Origin: Microbacterium murale
GTDB taxonomy: Bacteria; Actinomycetota; Actinomycetes; Actinomycetales; Microbacteriaceae
Length of the DNA: 64,000 nucleotides
Direction: 5' to 3'
Assembly (NCBI RefSeq): GCF_030815955.1
Contig: NZ_JAUSXK010000001.1
Span: 1,364,001 to 1,428,000 of the forward strand
Both the position numbers and the translations under genes were made by a program. The notes under the pieces are model-generated. The model ran no database searches. It was not told the DNA's origin and saw only the letters and a program-made list of their open reading frames with translations. This document shows, in pieces, positions 26,082-34,345 of the stretch (the stretch's first letter is position 1; the number at the start of each line of letters is the position of its first letter).

Positions 26082-27010
26082 TTCTCCAGCCGTCGGTTGA
26101 GGAACAGATATCCGCTCGAGATGATCGCGAGCAGAACCAGCCAGAGCACTCCCATGGCGGATGCCTTGCCGAGCTCATAGCTGCCGAATGCGAGCTGGTA
26201 GAGGCTGAGAGCAAGGGTCGTGGTGGAGTCGCCTGGCCCGCCACCGGTCATCACGAAGATCGTGTCGAAGTTGCCGAAGTTGTAGATGAACTCGAGCACG
26301 GCCACGAGGGTGACAGGACCGACGATGTGGGGCAGTGAGATGTAGCGGAATCGCTGTGACCGGGTGGCACCGTCGATCGTCGCGGCCTCGATCTGCTCGC
26401 TCGGCAGGGTCTGCAGTACCGCGAGTGCGACGACCATGATCCAGGGGAACGAGTGCCATGTCTTCGCGATCACGACGGCAGCCATGGCTCCGGCAGGATT
26501 GCCGAGCATGCTGACCTCCGGCAGCCCGACCATCGAGAGCAGGTGGTTGAGGACGCCATAGCTGTCGTTGAAGATCCATGCCCAGAGGAAGGAGACGACC
26601 ACACCGGGGAGCAGCCACGGAAGCATGAGCGCTCCACGGAGGATCGTGCGTCCGCGGATGCGCGCGTTCAGAAGGATTGCGAGAGCAACGCCGAGGATCA
26701 AGGGGAAGATCGTGGAGAGCGAGGAGAAGACGAGGGTGGTACCCAGACGTTCTGCGAACTCACCGAAGATGGATGTGTAGTTGCCGAATCCGACGAAGGT
26801 GCGCTCCGGTCTCAGCAGGGACTGATCGTAGAGGCTCGTACCGATGCTCGAGACGAGCGGGTAGATCGCGATCACGAGGAAGAGGAGGACCGCGGGGAGC
26901 GCGATCATGAAACCGAACGTGCGGTCCTTCGCACCGAGGGTCGACCGCCGCCCCGAGCGCGGCTCGACCCGCTCGCTTGTCGCGGGCCGGTCAAGGGTGG
27001 CTTGCTGCAT
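26078..27010 (-). CDS. carbohydrate ABC transporter permease, MalF type
   Basis: A 310-residue permease with a cytoplasmic N-terminal tail, about six membrane helices, and the EAA-type loop EQIEAATIDGATRSQRFRYI. The motif GGPGDSTTTLALSLYQLAF is common in MalF-like sugar permeases. It is the first gene of the operon permease-permease-receptor-GH16. Transcription should start in the 27010-27243 gap, which carries the candidate IclR sites. Confidence 0.92.
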   Translation of the reverse strand: MQQATLDRPATSERVEPRSGRRSTLGAKDRTFGFMIALPAVLLFLVIAIYPLVSSIGTSLYDQSLLRPERTFVGFGNYTSIFGEFAERLGTTLVFSSLSTIFPLILGVALAILLNARIRGRTILRGALMLPWLLPGVVVSFLWAWIFNDSYGVLNHLLSMVGLPEVSMLGNPAGAMAAVVIAKTWHSFPWIMVVALAVLQTLPSEQIEAATIDGATRSQRFRYISLPHIVGPVTLVAVLEFIYNFGNFDTIFVMTGGGPGDSTTTLALSLYQLAFGSYELGKASAMGVLWLVLLAIISSGYLFLNRRLEK

Positions 27011-27119
27011 TGCGTGTGCTTTCCAGTCAGTGGGCGGCCTGCTTCCAGGCCTTGTGCGTCGTCGTCACAATCGTCGACGTTGACGTGGGGCCAGTAAATC
27101 ACAATGCGGATCTGAAATC

Positions 27120-27143
27120 CACAAAATGCATAACTAACCCACA
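27120..27143. promoter_or_regulatory. candidate IclR operator between the transporter operon and iclR
   Basis: CACAAAATGCATA (27120-27132) is directly followed by ACTAACCCACA (27133-27143). Both words recur, overlapping, at 19225-19244. ACATTTGTG at 27141-27149 adds a partial inverted match to the first word. The site lies just upstream of the iclR promoter and in the leader or promoter of the divergent transporter operon. Confidence 0.6.
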
Positions 27144-27149
27144 TTTGTG

Positions 27150-27178
27150 TTGCTCGCCGCAACTTCTCTCATTAGGAT
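27150..27178 (+). promoter_or_regulatory. promoter of the IclR regulator gene
   Basis: TTGCTC at 27150-27155 and TAGGAT at 27173-27178 are 17 bases apart. The candidate operator ends just before the -35 box, so binding could affect this promoter too. Confidence 0.5.
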
Positions 27179-27242
27179 GACTGGCAGCGGCGACGAGCCG
27201 CAGCGTCACAGGGTGCGGTGTCAGCCTGGAGAAGGAGTCACG

Positions 27243-28046
27243 ATGGCATCCGAATCGGTAGGCGGCACCCAGACCGTCGAGAGGGCGATGTCGTTGCTCG
27301 CGTGCTTCACCGAAGAGTCAGGTGAACTGCGCGTCTCCGAGCTCTGCACTCTCACCGGGCTCGGCCAGTCCACCGTGTCGCGCATGATGTCGGCGCTGGA
27401 TCGCATGAAGTTCGTCATCCAGGACGACCGCACCGGCCTCTACCGGCTCGGCCCGGCCGCCGTGTCCCTCGGCACGATCGCTCTGAACGGCTCTCCTATC
27501 TTCCGAGCATCACGGCAGATCGCGCAGAACCTCGCGCACCGACTCGACATCGGCGTGAATGTCGCCGAACTCAGTGGGTTCACACTCACCTATCTGTGCA
27601 ACTTCGAAGGCGCACTCGCTCCGAAGTCGTTCGCGATGGCCGGCCGCACCGGTCCGCTGCACGCCACCGGCCTGGGCAAGGCACTGCTGTCGGGCATGTC
27701 GGAGGCCAAGGTGGACGAATACTTCGATCTCGCTCCCCAGCGGTTCACACCGCACACCATCGTCGATCGCGAAGCCATGCAGGTCGCACTGGATGACACC
27801 CGTAGCCGTGGTTATGCGACCGAGATCGAAGAGCTCGCGTTCGGCCGCGCGTGCATCGCCGCGCCCATCCGCACCAAGGGCGGCGAGATCGTCGCCGGCC
27901 TCTCGGCGAGCGGGCCCCTGTCAGTGCTCGACCTGCAGGCACCGCACCAGGAGCTCGCGCTGCAGATCATCGAAGCGGCAGACGAGATCTCCGTCGCCCT
28001 CGGCTACAGCCCCTCCCACTCCGCGACGGCGTTCGCGGCAATCTGA
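27243..28046 (+). CDS. IclR-family transcriptional regulator of the carbohydrate locus
   Basis: A 267-residue IclR protein. The N-terminal winged helix (about residues 10-70) includes RVSELCTLTGLGQSTVSRMM. The C-terminal effector domain starts at NLAHRLDIGVNVAEL and holds GRTGPLHATGLGKALL and a conserved AFGRACIAAPIRTKGG. IclR proteins often sense a pathway intermediate. ATG 27243 follows GAAGGAG. It is divergent from the sugar transporter operon and precedes the dehydratase and esterase genes. Shared operator words at 19225 and 27120 indicate that it controls the whole 18-30 kb locus. Confidence 0.9.
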   Translation: MASESVGGTQTVERAMSLLACFTEESGELRVSELCTLTGLGQSTVSRMMSALDRMKFVIQDDRTGLYRLGPAAVSLGTIALNGSPIFRASRQIAQNLAHRLDIGVNVAELSGFTLTYLCNFEGALAPKSFAMAGRTGPLHATGLGKALLSGMSEAKVDEYFDLAPQRFTPHTIVDREAMQVALDDTRSRGYATEIEELAFGRACIAAPIRTKGGEIVAGLSASGPLSVLDLQAPHQELALQIIEAADEISVALGYSPSHSATAFAAI

Positions 28047-28104
28047 CCCCTGTGCTGCGGCATCCGCCGACGGCATCCCGATCCCCCGAGTCACCGGAGA
28101 CACT

Positions 28105-29265
28105 GTGAGAATCGCGCGCGTCCAGACATTCCCGCTCTTCCTGTCGAAGGAGGATGCCGACAACTCCTACGCGGGCGAGGCGGCGGTCGAGCACCGCGGT
28201 TACATGCTCCGGCCGCCGTGGCGGAGCCTCTACTCCCCCGGCTACGAGACGCTCGTCGTGAAGATCGAGACCGACGACGGCCTGGTCGGGTGGGGCGAGG
28301 CCCTCGCCCCCGTCGCTCCTGCCGTCGCCGCGGCGATCGTCGACAACCTCCTCACGCCCCTCATCATCGGCGAAGACCCTCGCTCTGTGCGCACCCTCTG
28401 GCATCGGATGTCGGAGTCCATGCGTGAACGCGGGCACCTCACCGGCCACCAGGCCGATGCCATGGCCGCCGTCGACATCGCCCTGTGGGATCTCTGGGGG
28501 AAGGCGACCGGGCTCTCGGTGTCCGAGCTCGCGGGCGGACGGTTCGCCGAAGTCCTGCCGACCTATGTGTCGGGAGTGCGGGGTGTCGACGATGCTCAGA
28601 TCGCAGAGCGCACAGCGGTACTCGTCGAGGCGGGCGTGCGCCGCTTCAAGATGCACCTCGGCACAGACCTCCGCACCGACCTCGCCACCTACGACGCCGT
28701 CCGCGATGTGCACCCCGACCTGCAGGTGGGACTCGACGCGCACTGGAGCTATCGTCTCGGCGAGGCGATGGCCCTCGGCCGCGAACTCGACAGACGACAC
28801 GCCTGGTTCTTCGAAGCACCGCTCGCGCCCGAAGACGTCGAAGGGCACCGCGACCTCGCGGCATCTCTTGACACCCCCATCGCGGTCGGCGAGGCGATGC
28901 GCAGCAGGTTCGAGTTCACGGACTGGCTGACCCGCCGAGCGGTCGGCCTCACGCAGCCGGACATCGGACGCACCGGCATCACCGAGGGGCTCGCGATCGC
29001 GGCTGTCGCCGATGCCTTCCACACCCAGGTAGCGCCCCACCACTCCGCCGCCTTCGGGATCGCGATGGCTGCCGGCGTGCACGTGGCCGCGAGCTCTGCA
29101 TCGCTCCTGGCGTTCGAGTACCAGCCGCTCACCCTCCCTGTCGCGAATCGTCTCCTCACGACGCCTCTCGAGGTGCGGCCCAACGGCGACTTCGTGGTGC
29201 CGACCGGCCCCGGTCTCGGCGTCGACGTCGACGAGGCCTTCATCCAGCAGTACCTGGTGCACTGA
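28105..29265 (+). CDS. enolase-superfamily (mandelate racemase/muconate lactonising type) sugar-acid dehydratase
   Basis: A 386-residue enolase-superfamily enzyme. The metal ligands are Asp211, Glu237 and Glu263 in VGLDAHWSY, FFEAPLAPED and VGEAMRSRF. The acid/base residues are Lys182 and His184 in RFKMHLG, and the Asp286/His312 pair in LTQPDIG and APHHSAA. These residues fit acid-sugar dehydratases that make 2-keto-3-deoxy acids. A GTG at 28105, behind CCGGAG, is the start. It is downstream of iclR and followed after three bases by the esterase gene. It probably acts on the acid released by the SMP-30 lactonase. Confidence 0.86.
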   Translation: MRIARVQTFPLFLSKEDADNSYAGEAAVEHRGYMLRPPWRSLYSPGYETLVVKIETDDGLVGWGEALAPVAPAVAAAIVDNLLTPLIIGEDPRSVRTLWHRMSESMRERGHLTGHQADAMAAVDIALWDLWGKATGLSVSELAGGRFAEVLPTYVSGVRGVDDAQIAERTAVLVEAGVRRFKMHLGTDLRTDLATYDAVRDVHPDLQVGLDAHWSYRLGEAMALGRELDRRHAWFFEAPLAPEDVEGHRDLAASLDTPIAVGEAMRSRFEFTDWLTRRAVGLTQPDIGRTGITEGLAIAAVADAFHTQVAPHHSAAFGIAMAAGVHVAASSASLLAFEYQPLTLPVANRLLTTPLEVRPNGDFVVPTGPGLGVDVDEAFIQQYLVH

Positions 29266-29268
29266 CCC

Positions 29269-30252
29269 GTGCAGCAGCACCCCGAGGAACTGACGGAGTA
29301 CTCGCTGACGGCGCTCCTGACGCCGCCGGAGCCACCGGCGGAACCCGTCGACTTCGACGAGTTCTGGCAGCAGACCTTCAACGAATTCGGCACGGGCACC
29401 GTGGGCTGGGAAGTCGTGCGCGACTTCCCAGCCACCGAAACGCATCAGGTGGCGGAGGTGCGATTCGCTTCTTCTGCTGACGAGCTCGCCACCGCGTATC
29501 TGATGATTCCGCACGCTTCGGATGCCGTCCGCCGCGGCCTTGTGGTCGGACATGGATACGGAGGTCGCGCCGGCCCGGATCTCGATCAGGTCCCCGCTGA
29601 CACCGCCGCGATCTTCCCCTGCGCGCCCGGCACGAACGCGCACACCCCCAGCCGCTTCCCTGCGCTTCCCGACGAACACGTGCTGGCAGGGATCGCGCAC
29701 CGCGGCACCTACTCGCACCGCTTCGCTGCCGCCGACATCTGGCGCGCCGCGACGGTGCTGCTCGATGCCGTTCCTGCGGTGTCCGGCGCACTCGACCTCA
29801 GCGGCAGCAGCTTCGGCGGCGGTATCGGCGCGATGGCGCTCCCCTGGGATTCCCGTTTCCGCCGCGCCGCACTCGATGTGCCGAGCTTCGGCGACCATCG
29901 GGTGCGTCTCAGTCGCCGCTGCACCGGCAGCGGCGAGGCGGTGCGCCAGCACGTGCGACGGCACCCCGAGGTGCGCTCCGTCCTGGACTACTTCGATGCT
30001 GCGATCGCCGCGCGGCGCATCCGCATCCCTGTACAGGTGAGCCCTGCGATACTCGACCCCGCAGTCGACCCTCGTGGACAGTTCGCGGTCTACCACGCGC
30101 TCCGCTGCCCCAAGCGACTCCGGGCGCGGGCGAACGGACACCTCGACGGGCCGATCGCCGACAGGACCGTTCAGCTGATGCTGCAGGACACCGCCGATTT
30201 CTTCGCGCTCCCGGAAGGCCGCTTGCAGTCAGTGCTCACCACGTCTGAATGA
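29269..30252 (+). CDS. acetylxylan esterase-type (AXE1) deacetylase
   Basis: A 327-residue alpha/beta hydrolase of the cephalosporin-C deacetylase/acetylxylan esterase family. The N-terminus (EPVDFDEFWQQTFNEF) matches the family's helical start. The oxyanion motif is VVGHGYGGRAG, the nucleophile Ser181 lies in LSGSSFGGGIGAM, and His is near residue 294 in ANGHLDGPI. It lacks a signal peptide, so it would remove acetyl groups from imported oligosaccharides inside the cell. The GTG start lies three bases after the dehydratase stop, so the two are coupled. Confidence 0.86.
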   Translation: MQQHPEELTEYSLTALLTPPEPPAEPVDFDEFWQQTFNEFGTGTVGWEVVRDFPATETHQVAEVRFASSADELATAYLMIPHASDAVRRGLVVGHGYGGRAGPDLDQVPADTAAIFPCAPGTNAHTPSRFPALPDEHVLAGIAHRGTYSHRFAAADIWRAATVLLDAVPAVSGALDLSGSSFGGGIGAMALPWDSRFRRAALDVPSFGDHRVRLSRRCTGSGEAVRQHVRRHPEVRSVLDYFDAAIAARRIRIPVQVSPAILDPAVDPRGQFAVYHALRCPKRLRARANGHLDGPIADRTVQLMLQDTADFFALPEGRLQSVLTTSE

Positions 30253-30304
30253 GCTCAGCGAGTATCGAGGACCGCGCCGCCGGTATCCGACATACGATGA
30301 CGAA

Positions 30305-31864
30305 GTGAATGCGAAACTCAGACGGTTGTGGGCGGCCCTCGCGGGGCTGATCAGCGCGGCCGCTGGCTTCGCCCTCGCCGAATTGGGCGCCCTGGTCGTC
30401 GCACCTCAGAGCAGCCCGCTCCTCGCGGTCGGCTCTCTGATCATCGACCTCTCGCCCCCGGCGGTGAAGGATGCCGTGATCGCCCTGTTCGGCACGAACG
30501 ACAAGGTCTTCCTCCTCGTGCTGCTCGGGATCGTCCTCGTGATCGCTGCCGCCGGCGCCGGCATGCTCGAGTTCCGGACTCCGCCCTGGGGCACCGTCGT
30601 CCTCCTGCTCCTGGGTGGGGTCGCAACCGTGGCGGTCGTCAGCAGAGCGCAGTCGAGTGCCCTCTGGGCCCTCCCGGCGATCATCGGGACGATCGGCGCC
30701 TGCCTCCTGCTCCGGCTCGCCATCCGGCGTCTTCACGACTGGTCGGAGACGGCTGCGACGATGCACGGCGAGTCCTCGGAGCCGGGGGTCGCCCCTACCC
30801 GCCGGAGCTTCCTGCTCCTGCTGGGCGGATCGGCAGCCGTCGCTGTCGTCGTGGGCGTCGGAGCGCGTATCGCCAATGCCGCAAGCGTCGCAGTCACCAC
30901 CGTGCGCGAGGCGATCTCGTTGCCCAAGCCCACGACGACTGCAGCGCCGATTCCGGCGGGTTCCTCGCTCGATATCGAAGGACTGTCGCCCCTCATCACC
31001 CCGAACGACGACTTCTATCGGATCGACACCGCACTGCAGGTTCCCGCCATCGACCCGAGCACGTGGCGCCTGCGAGTGACCGGGATGGTCGAGAACGAGC
31101 TCGAGATCTCCTTCGACGAACTTCTGGCGCTTCCCCTCACCGAGACGATCATCACGCTCATGTGCGTGTCGAACGAGGTCGGTGGAGATCTCATCGGCAA
31201 CGCCGTCTGGCTGGGATACCCGATCCGCGAACTGCTGGCCGAGGCGAAGCCGCAGAGCGGTGCCGACATGGTCCTTTCGACGAGCGTTGACGGGTTCACG
31301 GCGAGCACTCCGCTCGAGATCCTCGAGGACGAGAACAGGAACAGCATCCTCGCCGTCGGCATGAACGGCGCGCCCCTGCCTGCGGAGCACGGATTCCCGG
31401 TGCGGATGGTGGTCCCGGGGTTGTACGGCTACGTCTCGGCGACGAAATGGGTCACCGAACTGAAGGTCACGACCTTCGACGACGATGCCGCGTACTGGAC
31501 TCATCGCGGGTGGTCCGAGAAGGGGCCCATCAAGATCGGGTCGCGCATCGACGTCCCCTCGAACCGAGCGAGCGTGGAGGCGGGAACCGTCGCAATCGCA
31601 GGAGTCGCGTGGGCGCAGCACACGGGCATCCGAGGTGTCGAAGTCAGAGTCGACGGCGGTCCGTGGGAACCTGCACGCCTCGCGGCACCGATCTCCTCGG
31701 ACACCTGGGTCCAATGGGTGCACGAGTGGGATGCGACTCCCGATGACCACGTGCTCGAGGCTCGCGCGACGGACACGACGGGAGAACGGCAGAGCGGGAC
31801 GCCCGTCCCCGTCGTGCCCGACGGCGCGGAGGGATGGCATGCCGTCCCTGTGACCGTGCGCTGA
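30305..31864 (+). CDS. membrane-anchored sulfite-oxidase-family molybdopterin oxidoreductase (paralogue)
   Basis: A 519-residue protein with the same layout as the gene at 15050: N-terminal membrane helices (residues ~10-140), a twin-arginine segment TRRSFLLLLGGSAAVAVVVG, then the Moco domain. The cofactor cysteine is Cys287 in ITLMCVSNEVGG, and HGFPVRMVVPGLYGYVSATKW is identical in both proteins. A C-terminal Ig-like domain follows. The start is a GTG at 30305 with little ribosome site; TACGAT lies 10 bases upstream, so the message may be nearly leaderless. It is probably not part of the sugar locus. Confidence 0.86.
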   Translation: MNAKLRRLWAALAGLISAAAGFALAELGALVVAPQSSPLLAVGSLIIDLSPPAVKDAVIALFGTNDKVFLLVLLGIVLVIAAAGAGMLEFRTPPWGTVVLLLLGGVATVAVVSRAQSSALWALPAIIGTIGACLLLRLAIRRLHDWSETAATMHGESSEPGVAPTRRSFLLLLGGSAAVAVVVGVGARIANAASVAVTTVREAISLPKPTTTAAPIPAGSSLDIEGLSPLITPNDDFYRIDTALQVPAIDPSTWRLRVTGMVENELEISFDELLALPLTETIITLMCVSNEVGGDLIGNAVWLGYPIRELLAEAKPQSGADMVLSTSVDGFTASTPLEILEDENRNSILAVGMNGAPLPAEHGFPVRMVVPGLYGYVSATKWVTELKVTTFDDDAAYWTHRGWSEKGPIKIGSRIDVPSNRASVEAGTVAIAGVAWAQHTGIRGVEVRVDGGPWEPARLAAPISSDTWVQWVHEWDATPDDHVLEARATDTTGERQSGTPVPVVPDGAEGWHAVPVTVR

Positions 31865-32015
31865 GACCGTCTCGGCCTCTCGTCGGCGAAACCTGGATGC
31901 TGTCGCGGCAGCGCGAACCCGAACCGCCCCGCGCATCAGATCCTGGTTACGCTGGAATGCGGAGCGGCAGATCCTTCGGTCCGTTCCCCATGCTCCGAAC
32001 GAGAGGAGGGCGCGG

Positions 32016-33209
32016 ATGTCGCCCCAGAACTTCGACGCACTCACGGCGGACGATCTGCGCGAGGCCGGCAGCATGAAGTGGACGATGTTCCCCGACATGG
32101 TCGGCGCGTTCGTCGCAGAGATGGACTTCGGCGTCGCACCGGCGGTGAAGGATGCCGTGAACTCGGCGATGGAGCGCGGCCTCACCGGCTACCTCCCCTC
32201 CCATCTCGCCGATGACCTCGCACAGGCGACGTCGACTTGGTACCGCGATTCCTACGGCTGGGGCGTTCCGGCGGCGCGCGTGCATCATGTTCCCGACGTC
32301 ATCGCGGCGTTCGAGTTCGCGATCGAGCAGTTCACGAGCCCCGGTGCCGCAGTCATCGTTCCGACGCCGGCGTACATGCCGTTCCTGATGGTGCCGCAGA
32401 TGCACGGGCGCCGGGTCATCGAGGTGCCGAGCATCGAGATCGACGGCCGCTGGCAAGTCGACCACGATGCGGTGACCGCGGCCTTCGCCGATGGAGGCGA
32501 ACTGTTCGTCCTGTGCAACCCGCACAACCCGCTCGGCACTGTATCGACGCGGGAAGAACTCGAGCGCATCTCCGAGACCGTCGCCGCCGCGAGCGGACGA
32601 GTGTTCTCCGACGAGATCCACGCGCCGCTGGTCTACGCCCCCGCCCAGCACATCCCCTACGCCTCGATCTCCGACATCGCCGCAGGTCACACCATCACCG
32701 CGGCATCCGCGTCCAAGGCCTGGAACCTCGCAGGGCTCAAGTGCGCGCAGATCATCCTCTCCAACGACGACGACGCCCTGATGTGGGAGAGCGCCGGCGG
32801 GTGGGTCGGTCACGGCACCTCCACGCTCGGGGCGGTCGCGAACATCGGCGCCTATGCCGGTGGCGGTGACTGGCTGCGGGAGGTCGTCGACTACCTCGAC
32901 GGCAACCGTCGCCTGATGGCCGAACTCGTCGCAGAGCACCTTCCCGATGTTCGGATGACGACGCCCGAGGGCACCTACATCGCGATGCTGGACTTCCGCG
33001 GCACCGGTCTCACCGGCGACCTCGGCACGTGGTTCCGCGAGAACGCCGGGGTGGCGATGACCGATGGCGCGGCGTGCGGTGTCGCAGCGGTGGGTTTCAC
33101 GCGCTTCGTCTTCGCGATGCCGCGACCGCTGATCACCGAGGCGATCATGCGGATCGCCTCAGCTCTGACAGAACGCGCAGCGCTGACGTCAGCCGTCTCC
33201 TCGCACTGA
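32016..33209 (+). CDS. MalY/PatB-type PLP aminotransferase (cystathionine beta-lyase-like)
   Basis: A 397-residue fold-type I PLP enzyme. The internal aldimine lysine is near residue 237 in SASKAWNLAGLK, a signature of MalY/PatB C-S lyases. FVLCNPHNPLGTV and RVFSDEIHAPL hold the conserved Asn and Asp that contact the cofactor, and RFVFAMPRP the substrate-binding Arg. It would cleave cystathionine or other cysteine conjugates, or act as an aminotransferase. AGGAGG precedes ATG 32016. The gene is followed after 46 bases by a lipoprotein dehydrogenase, but a functional link is not evident. Confidence 0.9.
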   Translation: MSPQNFDALTADDLREAGSMKWTMFPDMVGAFVAEMDFGVAPAVKDAVNSAMERGLTGYLPSHLADDLAQATSTWYRDSYGWGVPAARVHHVPDVIAAFEFAIEQFTSPGAAVIVPTPAYMPFLMVPQMHGRRVIEVPSIEIDGRWQVDHDAVTAAFADGGELFVLCNPHNPLGTVSTREELERISETVAAASGRVFSDEIHAPLVYAPAQHIPYASISDIAAGHTITAASASKAWNLAGLKCAQIILSNDDDALMWESAGGWVGHGTSTLGAVANIGAYAGGGDWLREVVDYLDGNRRLMAELVAEHLPDVRMTTPEGTYIAMLDFRGTGLTGDLGTWFRENAGVAMTDGAACGVAAVGFTRFVFAMPRPLITEAIMRIASALTERAALTSAVSSH

Positions 33210-33255
33210 CCGAGACGCTGCGAGAGACACCAGCACAGCGGAAGGGTGGGTATCC

Positions 33256-34341
33256 ATGACGACGCGACGCCTCCTGAGCGCGGCCGCTCTGCTCCTCGCT
33301 GCTGCTGCTTTCGCAGCCTGCACCGTCAGCGACGGCCCCGTGGGACCGACCTCATCCGAGACGACGCCCGCGATCCCGGCAGCACCCGAGACACCGACAG
33401 CGTCCTTGGCCGTCGGCGGGCTCGAGGCCCCGTGGTCCGTGGCGTTCCATGACACGACCGCGCTGGTGAGCGAGCGGGACTCGGCGCGCATCCTCGAGCT
33501 CGACGGCGCTGGAGGCTCGCGGGAGGTCGCAGTGATCCAAGGCGTCGTCCCCGGCGGAGAAGGCGGGCTCCTCGGCATCGCGGTTCACGACGATCAGCTC
33601 TATGCGTATTACACGGCCGGCGACGAGAATCGCATCGAGCGCTTCTCGCTCATCGGAGAGCCGGGTTCATTGAGCCTCGGCGCTCCCGAGACGGTGTTCG
33701 ACGGCATCCCATCGGCGAGCAATCACAACGGCGGCCGCATCGCCTTCGGCCCAGATGACATGCTGTACGCGACGACCGGCGACGCAGGGAACCCGCAGAA
33801 CGCCCAGAACCTCGAGAGCTCCGCGGGCAAGATCCTCCGCCTCACGCCCGACGGCGGGATCCCGCAGGACAACCCGTTCCCCGGTTCACCCGTGTACAGC
33901 TATGGTCACCGCAACCCCCAGGGCATCGCCTGGGATGCGGCCGGCGCCCTCTACGCCAGCGAATTCGGACAGAACACCTGGGACGAGCTCAATGTGATCG
34001 AACCGGGCGGCAACTACGGTTGGCCCGAGGTCGAGGGCATCGCCGGGCAGGACGGCTTCATCGATCCGGTGCAGCAGTGGGCACCGCACGATGCCAGCCC
34101 CAGCGGCATCGCCGTCGCCGGTGACGTCATCCTCATCGCGAACCTTCGCGGAGAGCGTCTTCGCGAAGTGCCGCTCTCCGATCTGACCGCTTCCACCGAG
34201 CACCTGATCGCCGAGTACGGACGCCTCCGCGACGTCGTCGTCGCCCCCGACGGGTCGACCTGGGTCGTGACGAACAACACCGACGGACGCGGCGATCCTG
34301 GACCGGACGACGACCGGATCCTCAGGGTCGTCGTCGGCTGA
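33256..34341 (+). CDS. lipoprotein PQQ-type glucose/sorbosone dehydrogenase
   Basis: A 361-residue secreted lipoprotein with a lipobox ending at Cys21 (AAFAAC) and a Ser/Thr/Pro-rich linker. The six-bladed propeller of the soluble glucose dehydrogenase/sorbosone family follows, with NHNGGRIAFGPDDMLYATTGDAG, SYGHRNPQGIAWD and SEFGQNTWDELNVI. Members bind PQQ and calcium and oxidise aldoses outside the membrane, though many actinobacterial homologues are untested. AAGGGTGGG lies before ATG 33256. It converges with corA, leaving only four bases between the stops. Confidence 0.88.
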   Translation: MTTRRLLSAAALLLAAAAFAACTVSDGPVGPTSSETTPAIPAAPETPTASLAVGGLEAPWSVAFHDTTALVSERDSARILELDGAGGSREVAVIQGVVPGGEGGLLGIAVHDDQLYAYYTAGDENRIERFSLIGEPGSLSLGAPETVFDGIPSASNHNGGRIAFGPDDMLYATTGDAGNPQNAQNLESSAGKILRLTPDGGIPQDNPFPGSPVYSYGHRNPQGIAWDAAGALYASEFGQNTWDELNVIEPGGNYGWPEVEGIAGQDGFIDPVQQWAPHDASPSGIAVAGDVILIANLRGERLREVPLSDLTASTEHLIAEYGRLRDVVVAPDGSTWVVTNNTDGRGDPGPDDDRILRVVVG

Positions 34342-34345
34342 TCCT

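Noticed and set aside
27967..30141. Very long open frame (724 codons) on the minus strand
   Set aside because: It is antisense to the clearly recognisable dehydratase and esterase genes. In high-GC DNA the complementary frame often stays open; the translation is low-complexity, Arg/Gly/Glu-rich and matches no family.
30236..32185. Long open frame (649 codons) on the minus strand
   Set aside because: It is antisense to the molybdopterin oxidoreductase, with no domain and an implausible composition.
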